Shown: piece after piece, positions 26,479 through 34,112 of the stretch
How the letters are laid out: each line of letters opens with the position of its first letter
Position numbering within the stretch: the first letter of the stretch is position 1
Assembly (NCBI RefSeq): GCF_900129785.1
Contig: NZ_FSRC01000001.1
Location: forward strand, 2,542,001 to 2,606,000
Reading direction: 5' to 3'
Length of the DNA stretch: 64,000 nucleotides
DNA from: Algoriphagus halophilus
GTDB lineage: Bacteria; Bacteroidota; Bacteroidia; Cytophagales; Cyclobacteriaceae
The notes under the pieces: generated by a model
Seen by the model: the letters and a program-made list of their open reading frames with translations, nothing else
Databases searched by the model: none
What the model was told of the DNA's origin: nothing
Position numbers and translations under genes: made by a program

Positions 26479-27819
26479 ATGTCTTTTAAAATTACCTACT
26501 CCTCTATCAATAGACAGGTGGAATTCGAGGGCCAGTCTCAAACCATTTTGGATCTATCTATCGCTAACCGCATTCCCCATATGCATGAATGTGGTGGCCA
26601 TGGCATTTGTACCACCTGCAGAGTGAGGGTGCTACATGGGATGGAAAATCTTAGCCCCAAAACTGATTCCGAGAAAATAAATGGTCATTCCAGAAAATGG
26701 GATCCAACGGTCCGCCTTGCTTGTCAAGCCAGACCCAAAGGGGATGTCATTGTCCAACGACTAATCTGGTCCAGTGGAGAGGTGAATAATTTGCAAAAAG
26801 AATTGGTACCACAAGGGAAAGCGGAAGAACGACCCATCGCAATTTTGTTCTGTGACTTAAGAAACTATACCAACCTATCTTCTGAAAACCTAAACTATGA
26901 CATCGCCTACCTTCTGAACAAATTCTACACTGCATTAGGCGAACCTATCTTAATGAATAATGGAATTATTTATCAATATGTGGGAGATGAAATTGTGGGA
27001 GTATTTGGGACCAACGGAGGTTCTGCACAAAAAAATTGCGAAGATGCTATCCGTGCTGCTCTAGGAATGCAGTATGCCTTGGAATCCCTCAACAAAACGG
27101 AACTCAAAGATTTTGGCATCAAATTAAAATCGGGAATTGGGATCAATTTTGGAACTGCCTATATCGGCCTTTTAGGTCACCCCACCTTCAAGCAATTTTC
27201 TGTGATTGGAGATCCTGTGAATGTAGCCAGCAGAATCCAAAATGAAACCAAATCCACTGGTACTAAAATACTCATTTCAGATTCGGTATTCCAAAATATA
27301 GAAAGTGGCTCCTTAATCATCGGCCAAGAATTCAATAACAAAGTCCGGGGAAAAGATGACCCTATCAAAATCCTTGAACTCTTGGGCTTCAAGGAACTGA
27401 ACCTTCAACTGGAATTGCAATGCTCCATGAATTTTCTATTAGAAGACGAGGATCGATTTGCTGAAATCTTCTACCAAAAAGTCTTTGATATTGCCCCAGA
27501 GGTCAGGGCATTATTTAGGAATAATATGACAGAGCAGGGAAGATTACTTACCCATATGCTCGGTGGAATCATCCATTCTTTATCTAGACCTGATCAACTC
27601 CAAAATGGATTAAAAACATTAGGCAGAAACCATGTAAGCTATGGGGTCAAGGTCGAATACTACCCAGTAGTTAAACAGGCTATGATGGAAACTATTGAAG
27701 AAATCCTCGGAGATAATAAAACTACAAAAACCATCAATGCCTGGAATTCAGCATTGGATTATGTCATCGAAAACATGCAAAAACATGCCTATCCAAAAGC
27801 TGAAACTGTCAGTAGCTAA
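26479..27819 (+). CDS. Ferredoxin-nucleotidyl cyclase-globin fusion protein
   Basis: 446 residues in three domains, no signal peptide or TM. Residues 1-95 are a [2Fe-2S] ferredoxin with Cys38, Cys44, Cys47 and Cys82, adrenodoxin-like C-x5-C-x2-C spacing. Residues about 115-300 are a class III cyclase with metal-binding Asp126 (FCDLRNYT) and Asp170 (YVGDE) and the transition-state pair Asn248/Arg252 (GDPVNVASR), so it looks active; cAMP or cGMP is undecided. Residues about 308-440 are a globin like flavohaemoglobin, with candidate B10 Tyr332 and proximal His385 (GRNHVSYGV). I infer a soluble redox- and gas-sensing cyclase. ATG 26479 is chosen over TTG 26431 because the ferredoxin fold begins there. 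The flavin oxidase gene follows after 67 bp. Confidence 0.9.
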   Translation: MSFKITYSSINRQVEFEGQSQTILDLSIANRIPHMHECGGHGICTTCRVRVLHGMENLSPKTDSEKINGHSRKWDPTVRLACQARPKGDVIVQRLIWSSGEVNNLQKELVPQGKAEERPIAILFCDLRNYTNLSSENLNYDIAYLLNKFYTALGEPILMNNGIIYQYVGDEIVGVFGTNGGSAQKNCEDAIRAALGMQYALESLNKTELKDFGIKLKSGIGINFGTAYIGLLGHPTFKQFSVIGDPVNVASRIQNETKSTGTKILISDSVFQNIESGSLIIGQEFNNKVRGKDDPIKILELLGFKELNLQLELQCSMNFLLEDEDRFAEIFYQKVFDIAPEVRALFRNNMTEQGRLLTHMLGGIIHSLSRPDQLQNGLKTLGRNHVSYGVKVEYYPVVKQAMMETIEEILGDNKTTKTINAWNSALDYVIENMQKHAYPKAETVSS

Positions 27820-27886
27820 AAAGAGTCAAACCACCATTTAATTTTTATAGAATCATTTTTCTCATCATTAATTTAAACTAGTAATC

Positions 27887-29278
27887 ATGACAACGAAAGT
27901 GAAAGAATTAGAGCAATCAGTGATTGAAGCATTTGTTACTCAGATTAGAGGCAAGGTCATTTTTCCAGAGGATCCAGCATATAACGAAACCCGAAAAGTT
28001 TACAATGCCATGATCAATAAACATCCAGGTATGTTTGTGATGTGCGCAGATGTAGCCGATGTCATCTATGCTGTTAATTTCGGGAGAGAAAACAATCTCT
28101 TGGTCGCAGTACGAGGGGGTGGCCATAATGGAGGGGGCTTAGGGCTATGTGAAGAGGGAATGGTCATCGATCTATCAGGTCTTAAATTCGTCCATGTAGA
28201 TGTTCAAAACAGCACCGTGAGAGTTGGAGGAGGAAACTTATGGGGTGAAGTAGATCATGCCACACATCCATTTGGATTAGCAGTCCCTGCCGGGATTATC
28301 TCCACTACGGGGGTAGGTGGGTTGACGTTGGGTGGAGGGGTAGGTTACCTCTCCCGAAAATATGGTCTGACCATAGACAATTTGTTGGAAGCCGATATGG
28401 TGCTAGCTGATGGCTCGTTTGTAAGGGTGAATAAAGACCAGAATCAGGATCTTTTTTGGGCAATCCGAGGAGGAGGAGGGAATTTTGGAATTGTCACTTC
28501 TTTCAAATTCCAAGCACATCCCGTAAAGACTATTATTGGTGGCCCTACGCTGTGGCCCATAGAACAAATTGATGAAATCATGGAATGGTATCATGAGTTC
28601 CTAAATCATTCATCTGAAGATTTAAATGGATTTATTGCAACCATGGTGATTCCAGGGCCTCCTTTTCCAGAAGCATTACATCATAAAATGTTCTGTGGAA
28701 TCGTATGGTCGTATTTAGGTGATCCAGCTAAGCAAGAAGAAGTATTCCAACCTATTTTGGAAAAGAACCCAATTTTCCATCATGTGGGCGAAATGCCTTA
28801 TCCATCCATCCAGACTATGTTTGATGGAATGCTTCCACCGGGTTTACAATGGTATTGGAGAGGAGATTATTTCAAGGAATTGGGTGCAGAGGTAAGGGCC
28901 AAACACTTGGAATTCGGATCCAAGATCCCTACTCCGCTTTCACAAATGCACTTATATCCTATCAGTGGGGCTGCCAGCCGAGTGGGCGAAGAAGAAACTC
29001 CCTGGGGACATAGAGATGCCAAATACGCAGGGGTGTATGTAGGGGTGGATCCTGATCCTGCCAATGCAGAAAAAATCACCCAATGGTGCAAAGAGTATTG
29101 GGAAGCACTTCATCCCTATTCCTCAGGTGGAGCCTATCTGAACTTTATCCAAGATGAAGGGCAGGAACGGATAAAAGCGAGCTACAAAAAAAATTACGAG
29201 CGCTTAACCAAAATCAAAAAAGCATACGACCCGAATAATTTTTTCAGGGTGAATCAAAATATCTTACCCGCAGATTAA
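27887..29278 (+). CDS. FAD-linked oxidase of the berberine-bridge/6-hydroxynicotine oxidase family
   Basis: 463 residues. The N-terminal PCMH-type FAD-binding domain (about 45-215) contains RGGGHNGGG, where His80 is the likely covalent FAD attachment point, plus GVGGLTLGGGVGYLSRKYG. The cysteine that gives a second covalent bond in classic berberine-bridge enzymes is absent (PAGIISTTG instead). A mono-covalent flavin is therefore expected. The BBE C-terminal motif YDPNNFFRVNQNI is present. There is no signal peptide. It is probably the second gene of an operon with the ferredoxin-cyclase-globin protein. Substrate unknown. Confidence 0.9.
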   Translation: MTTKVKELEQSVIEAFVTQIRGKVIFPEDPAYNETRKVYNAMINKHPGMFVMCADVADVIYAVNFGRENNLLVAVRGGGHNGGGLGLCEEGMVIDLSGLKFVHVDVQNSTVRVGGGNLWGEVDHATHPFGLAVPAGIISTTGVGGLTLGGGVGYLSRKYGLTIDNLLEADMVLADGSFVRVNKDQNQDLFWAIRGGGGNFGIVTSFKFQAHPVKTIIGGPTLWPIEQIDEIMEWYHEFLNHSSEDLNGFIATMVIPGPPFPEALHHKMFCGIVWSYLGDPAKQEEVFQPILEKNPIFHHVGEMPYPSIQTMFDGMLPPGLQWYWRGDYFKELGAEVRAKHLEFGSKIPTPLSQMHLYPISGAASRVGEEETPWGHRDAKYAGVYVGVDPDPANAEKITQWCKEYWEALHPYSSGGAYLNFIQDEGQERIKASYKKNYERLTKIKKAYDPNNFFRVNQNILPAD

Positions 29279-29323
29279 GGCAAGCGCTTTCCTGTGAAAA
29301 CAAAAGGGACTTAAGCATAACAA

Positions 29324-29353
29324 AGTCCGGGCAGATGCCCGGACTCTGTTTTT
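29324..29353. terminator. Terminator between FAD oxidase and paralogue 7
   Basis: AGTCCGGGC (29324-29332) and GCCCGGACT (29337-29345) with AGAT loop, then CTGTTTTTAT on the plus strand. The strong stem could also stop minus-strand transcription, though the T run there is poor. Confidence 0.82.
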
Positions 29354-29377
29354 ATAATTACCTGTGTATGGTACAGT

Positions 29378-31735
29378 TTATTCGCTTTTCAACGTTTTGG
29401 CCGGGTTGATCAACGCTGCTTTGATGGCTTGGGAGCTCACCGTTAAGAAGGCTATGATCAATGCTGCCAAAGTGGTCCAAAGAAAAACTTTCCAATCAAT
29501 TGAAATACGGTAAGCAAAAGACTCCAACCAAGTATCCATGAAATACCAAGTTACAGGGATACCAATTACTACGGCGATCAACACGAGTTTCGTGAATTCA
29601 GAAGAAATCAACCGGACTATACCAGCTACCGAAGCGCCTAATACTTTACGGACAGATATTTCCTTACTTCTTTGTTCGGCCATGAATGTGGCCAGTCCGA
29701 ACAGCCCCATACAGGAAATGATTATCGCAAGTCCAGTAAAAACTCCAGTAAGTTTCGCGGTTCTCTGTTGAGAAACAAATTTCCGTTCGTGTGCCTCGTC
29801 CACAAACTGGTATTCAAAAGGAGAACCAGGATTGAATTTGGAAAAGAGGGCTTGTAGATTATTCATCGCCCCTGCATATTCCAGGTTGTCTTTTAATCGG
29901 ACATGGATAAAATTCAGGTTTCTTTTTGGACCCATGATCACGATGGGTTTCACCTGGTCAAAAGGTGATTCCATAATAAAGTCCTTCACTACTCCAACGA
30001 CGGTGAATTCATAGGAGTCATCTTTGATAACCTGACCAATAGGATCCTCAAAGCCCATCGTTTTCGCAGCTGTTTCATTAATGACAGCAGCCAAACTATC
30101 ACTGGGGTATGAATACACGTCAATATCACGGCCTGCAATCAATTCCATTCCAGCGGTCTTCACCAAATTGGCATCTGAGCCCATTCGACTGATATTTGGC
30201 CTGAACTCCTCTGGCTTACCTTGCCATTCCATGGCATCGGTGTCACTGTAAATTTCTGTTAGTGGTGAAAAGGTATAACTGACTGATTCCACTTCATTCA
30301 TTTGAAGAAGTTCATTCTTAAATGCGACTTTATTTTTTCTGATGGATTCGGTCAAGGGATGGAATAATAAGTTTTCCTTGTTAAGGCCCAAGTCCCTGTT
30401 CTGAACATAGACCATTTGGTCTCGGATTATCCAAGCTGAAGAAATCAATATTCCCACAATGGCAAACTGGAACACTACCAACACCTCTCGTGGATTTACC
30501 CAGTAGTGTCTGGATTGAAGCTTAGATTTCAAGACGATGGCAGGTCTGAATGAACTGAGCAAAAATGCCGGATAACTTCCTGCCAACACCCCGGTAATCA
30601 CCACATATATTCCAGAAGTCAGCCAGAAAAAAGTCTGAGTAAAGGGGCTTTCCAATTCTTTACCGATCAATTCCTGAAACCATGGAAAGGAAAGGGATAC
30701 GATTAAAGTCGCAAGAATAAATGCAAAAAATGCGATCATGATGGATTCTACCAAAAATTGTCGAATCAACATTCCTCTTCCTGCTCCTGAGATCTTCCTC
30801 ACTCCCACTTCTTTGGCCCGTCTCTCACTTTGGGCGGTACTCAAATTGACAAAATTGATACAGGCTATCAATAATACAATGATCGCCACGATTCCAAACA
30901 TCTTGATCAAATCAATTCTTCCTCCAACGGATACTCCGTTTTCAAACTTGGACCTTAAATGCCGGTCCCTCATAGGAAAAAGGAAGTCACTGATTCTTTC
31001 ACTTCCAGAATTTTCGGAGGTAAACCCTTTAAATTTCTCATTGAAAAAATCCAAATCCGTCCCTTCATTCAACATCGCAAATGTCAAATAGGAGTTATTG
31101 TTCCAATTTTCATCCACCCATCCCAATTGCTCCAATTTTTGAAAAGGAAGAAATGCTGTGTAATCAAAATCAGTGTTTTGAGGAAGATCTTGAATGATTG
31201 CCTTGACCTCTAAATCAAGCTGTTTTTCTAAAGTCACCGTTTTTCCGATGGCCTCTTCATCATTAAAAAGATTTTTGGCCAGGGTTTCTGTCAATATAAT
31301 GGCATTCGGGTCAAACATTGCATCGGAAATATCCCCTTGCAATACCTTAAATGAAAAAATCTCGAAAAAATCAGGATCAACAAAGGTGGTTTTTTGATAC
31401 ATGCTGGTAGCTCCTACACTGATCAACATTGGATCCCATTCCGTCAACCTACTGGTAGCTGCTACTTCAGGAAACTGCTCCTTCATGGCGGGTGCATAAG
31501 GAGCCGGAGTGTAATCCCAGGTAAAAATTTCTCCTTGATTGTTGTCATTTCTCATGACTGCGTAAATTCTATCAGAATTTTGATAGAAATTATCCACTGA
31601 CAATTCAAACTGGACCCAAATCAGGATCAAGATGGATGCTGCCATTCCAATGCCTAGACCTCCTATATTAATGAAGGTATACCCTTTACTTCTGGTAATA
31701 TTTCTCCAGGCTATTTTTAAGTAGTTTTTCCACAT
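29378..31735 (-). CDS. Double-FtsX ABC transporter permease (paralogue 7)
   Basis: 785 residues, the shortest of the set, mainly through a shorter first extracytoplasmic core. It starts MWKNYLKIAWRNITRSKGY, with TM1 at about 22-43. The coupling motifs are KEVGVRKISG (308-317) and KEISVRKVLGAS, and it ends INPAKTLKSE. It lies 60 bp after the DUF4097 gene (31796-32740) with no promoter-like element between, so both should be read from module c at 32771-32872. That pairing of a beta-repeat protein with a permease recurs at 52161/49660. Confidence 0.92.
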   Translation of the reverse strand: MWKNYLKIAWRNITRSKGYTFINIGGLGIGMAASILILIWVQFELSVDNFYQNSDRIYAVMRNDNNQGEIFTWDYTPAPYAPAMKEQFPEVAATSRLTEWDPMLISVGATSMYQKTTFVDPDFFEIFSFKVLQGDISDAMFDPNAIILTETLAKNLFNDEEAIGKTVTLEKQLDLEVKAIIQDLPQNTDFDYTAFLPFQKLEQLGWVDENWNNNSYLTFAMLNEGTDLDFFNEKFKGFTSENSGSERISDFLFPMRDRHLRSKFENGVSVGGRIDLIKMFGIVAIIVLLIACINFVNLSTAQSERRAKEVGVRKISGAGRGMLIRQFLVESIMIAFFAFILATLIVSLSFPWFQELIGKELESPFTQTFFWLTSGIYVVITGVLAGSYPAFLLSSFRPAIVLKSKLQSRHYWVNPREVLVVFQFAIVGILISSAWIIRDQMVYVQNRDLGLNKENLLFHPLTESIRKNKVAFKNELLQMNEVESVSYTFSPLTEIYSDTDAMEWQGKPEEFRPNISRMGSDANLVKTAGMELIAGRDIDVYSYPSDSLAAVINETAAKTMGFEDPIGQVIKDDSYEFTVVGVVKDFIMESPFDQVKPIVIMGPKRNLNFIHVRLKDNLEYAGAMNNLQALFSKFNPGSPFEYQFVDEAHERKFVSQQRTAKLTGVFTGLAIIISCMGLFGLATFMAEQRSKEISVRKVLGASVAGIVRLISSEFTKLVLIAVVIGIPVTWYFMDTWLESFAYRISIDWKVFLWTTLAALIIAFLTVSSQAIKAALINPAKTLKSE

Positions 31736-31795
31736 AACAGGTTGGTTATTTTATTCACAACTTTCCAAATTCATTCAATGAGAGGTATGAAAAGA

Positions 31796-32740
31796 TCAAT
31801 CGATAAACTCCAAATTGATACTACCACCGGAACTTCTCATGGAAAGTAGAGGTCCCCCTCCATTCATTTTTCCAACAATCAGGTCTTTTTTCACTTCTCC
31901 ATCAAAATTGGAAAATCTTGAATTGACTCTCCCACCTCGCAAATCCAGGTTCAAACCCAATCCAGCTGGTACCATGGCAGTGATACTTCCACCTGAAGTT
32001 TGAAAAGACAGGTCTTCATCTACCCCAAGCAATTTTGCACGAATCGAACCGCCACTGGTATTCGCATCAATGCTCCCCGAAATATCTTCCAACGTCACAC
32101 TGCCCCCAGAAGTATTGATTTCAAGATCTCCCTCCAGACCATTGATTTTTACAGATCCCCCGCTGGTTTGAACATCCACCATTCCATCAAATCCAGTTAA
32201 TGAAAAGGATCCTCCAGAACTTTGGGAAGTGACTTTACCACTTGCATCTGCAATACGAATACTACCTCCACTGGTCTCGATCTTATGTTCTCCGGAAACA
32301 TTTTCTAATGAAATAGATCCTCCACTTGATTGAAAGTAAGAGGACATCTCGGTAGGCACCTGTACCTTGAAGGAAAGGTTTAGATTGTTTCGATTATTCC
32401 AGCCTGAATTATTCTTTTTCTTTACTTTAAGGGAAATCGTATTGCCACTCTTTGATATATCCAATTGATAATTTTCGAGCAATGCTTCAATTTCAGGATC
32501 TTTGGAACCATACTCTCGCCCATTTCTTTTAACATACATTTCTACAATCACCTGGTTTCCAGGCATACCTATTACAGCCACGCTAGCACCAGAAGTTTCT
32601 ACGTCTAATTCACCCTTTCCACTAAGGGTAAATTCTTTTGTTAAATAAGGGTCAGCAATGGAGCTGGCTATTAATTCCTGAACTGAAGCAAAGAACAGAC
32701 AGAAGGATAGATAAAACAGAGAATAGAATGAGGTTTTCAT
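31796..32740 (-). CDS. DUF4097-type beta-strand repeat envelope protein
   Basis: 314 residues with an N-terminal signal peptide (hydrophobic to about residue 26) and no lipobox at the usual place. From residue about 135 the chain consists of short repeats of about 20 residues built around SSGGS or TSGGS (nine or more copies). They would stack as a right-handed beta helix or solenoid, as in DUF4097/DUF2807 proteins. Function is not established; such proteins often occur with envelope-stress genes. It is the first gene of an operon with paralogue 7, with module c starting about 30 bp upstream of its ATG. Confidence 0.88.
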   Translation of the reverse strand: MKTSFYSLFYLSFCLFFASVQELIASSIADPYLTKEFTLSGKGELDVETSGASVAVIGMPGNQVIVEMYVKRNGREYGSKDPEIEALLENYQLDISKSGNTISLKVKKKNNSGWNNRNNLNLSFKVQVPTEMSSYFQSSGGSISLENVSGEHKIETSGGSIRIADASGKVTSQSSGGSFSLTGFDGMVDVQTSGGSVKINGLEGDLEINTSGGSVTLEDISGSIDANTSGGSIRAKLLGVDEDLSFQTSGGSITAMVPAGLGLNLDLRGGRVNSRFSNFDGEVKKDLIVGKMNGGGPLLSMRSSGGSINLEFID

Positions 32741-32770
32741 GGTAGTTTAAATTATCAAACACCCTACTCA

Positions 32771-32872
32771 TTCTACTTTTGTGCCAGCAAAAACCCCTTT
32801 AAAATGGCTTTTTGGGCATATTTTCAATAGAACTACCAGAATTTCTCGGACAATTTCGTTCGATTTCGGGCA
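32771..32872 (-). promoter_or_regulatory. Sigma-54-like promoter with upstream operator (module c)
   Basis: Minus strand: TGGCACAAAAGTAGAA (32786 down to 32771). The operator begins 60 bp upstream: plus strand CGGACA-N4-CGTTCG-N4-CGGGCA at 32847-32872. Target: the DUF4097 gene plus paralogue 7. The short distance to the ATG (30 nt) leaves a leader of only about 20 nt. Confidence 0.62.
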
Positions 32873-32963
32873 AAGATCATATAATTTTCTGAGTTCAGAG
32901 ATCTAAAAAAATCACATCAATTTCATTTCAAAAAATTATAGTTGGCTCTATGGTAGTTCTCGA

Positions 32964-33539
32964 TTACCACCCCAATCGTTTTTGCACCAATTCATCAATT
33001 TGCTTGAAAAGTAGTTTTGGGTGCTTTGTCCTCCAGGAGACATCATCCAATTTACCCCCCATGACAAAGAATTGATCGATTCCAAACCTGCTCATCTCTT
33101 CCATCACTTGGGGCCGTAAATTCAAGGCCGCAATCCAACCTTCTTCCAGTTCATCTTGCCATTCCTCATAATAATCTACGGAATCCAAATCGGAATGAAA
33201 ATTAAAGACATTTTCACCCACGAGGATAAATTTATTGATTCCCTCACTGATCATCAGTTCAATCACATCTCTCTTCAAAGTCATGATATCATTATTTAAG
33301 AGATCATTCCATTCTCCCAATAATTCAATAACCGCAAATCCATGCGTGTAATCAGCAAAAAGAACCTTCAGATAAAGGGTCTCACTCCCAAAATTATCCC
33401 ATTGAGGATGGATGAGGTAATTATATATTTGATCTGTGAAGTAAACCTCACTGTTTTCATAGCCAAAAAATGGAGACTTCGGGTCTTCTGCGGAAATGTA
33501 TATATTCCTCCAATTGTAATGGGGTTCTAAAGTATGCAT
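32964..33539 (-). CDS. Conserved hypothetical cytosolic protein, 191 residues
   Basis: I do not recognise a named family. The protein is acidic, has no signal peptide or TM helix, and mixes aromatic-rich beta segments (YNWRNIYISAEDPKSPFFGY at the start) with a Rossmann-like middle (LMISEGINKFILVGENVFNF). It ends with a basic helix (FKQIDELVQKRLGW). It is probably co-transcribed with the 93-residue gene 75 bp upstream. The frame is long and uses codons like its neighbours, so it is likely real. Confidence 0.72.
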   Translation of the reverse strand: MHTLEPHYNWRNIYISAEDPKSPFFGYENSEVYFTDQIYNYLIHPQWDNFGSETLYLKVLFADYTHGFAVIELLGEWNDLLNNDIMTLKRDVIELMISEGINKFILVGENVFNFHSDLDSVDYYEEWQDELEEGWIAALNLRPQVMEEMSRFGIDQFFVMGGKLDDVSWRTKHPKLLFKQIDELVQKRLGW

Positions 33540-33614
33540 AAGTCAAGTCCAATTGAACAAACTAGAACAAAACAAAGGAGGAATTGCTCTAAAATAAAGG
33601 GCCAGGTCAAATCC

Positions 33615-33896
33615 TTACCTCACTTGCATCCACTTTTTACTTTCCTTGTTGACAAAAGTGATGGGTACAAACTTGTCTGTGGGAGCTCCAATGTAATAGA
33701 CGGTCCAATTGGGGTCATGGTTGGCCAGCATGTCTGAAATACAATCTGCCCGATGCCCCTGGGGATTGGCACAATCTTCCCAATAAAAAAGCTCGACTTT
33801 ATAATGCAGGGATTTTACTTCGTTGTTGATGATTACCTGGATTTCTATGTCCTGTTTTCCAGGAAATGTCGGAATTGGAATGGCGATATGGCTCAT
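33615..33896 (-). CDS. Small hypothetical protein, 93 residues
   Basis: Function unknown. The protein has no signal peptide or TM helix. A beta-rich N-terminal half (IEIQVIINNEVKSLHYKVEL) is followed by two cysteines (FYWEDCANPQGHRADCISD) and a C-terminal strand pair ending KKWMQVR. ATG 33896 fits. It is the likely first gene of a two-gene unit with the 191-residue protein downstream. The gap to paralogue 8 (216 bp) shows no hairpin or sigma-54-like box. Confidence 0.6.
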   Translation of the reverse strand: MSHIAIPIPTFPGKQDIEIQVIINNEVKSLHYKVELFYWEDCANPQGHRADCISDMLANHDPNWTVYYIGAPTDKFVPITFVNKESKKWMQVR

Positions 33897-34112
33897 GGCT
33901 CTAGGGGTTTAAGTGTGTACTAATAGATGCATTTATTTTTAGGTTGTTTATTCTCATTCAATCTATATTTCCAGCAGATCAAGGTTTTCCTATAATTACT
34001 GACCTGACATGAGGTGTTTCATGCCCATCCCTGCTGATCTAAATTCTTGGAACTTTTCACTTTGTTTCGATTCTTGATCCTTAATACTCGGTAATTTCAA
34101 CTCCGTACTATA

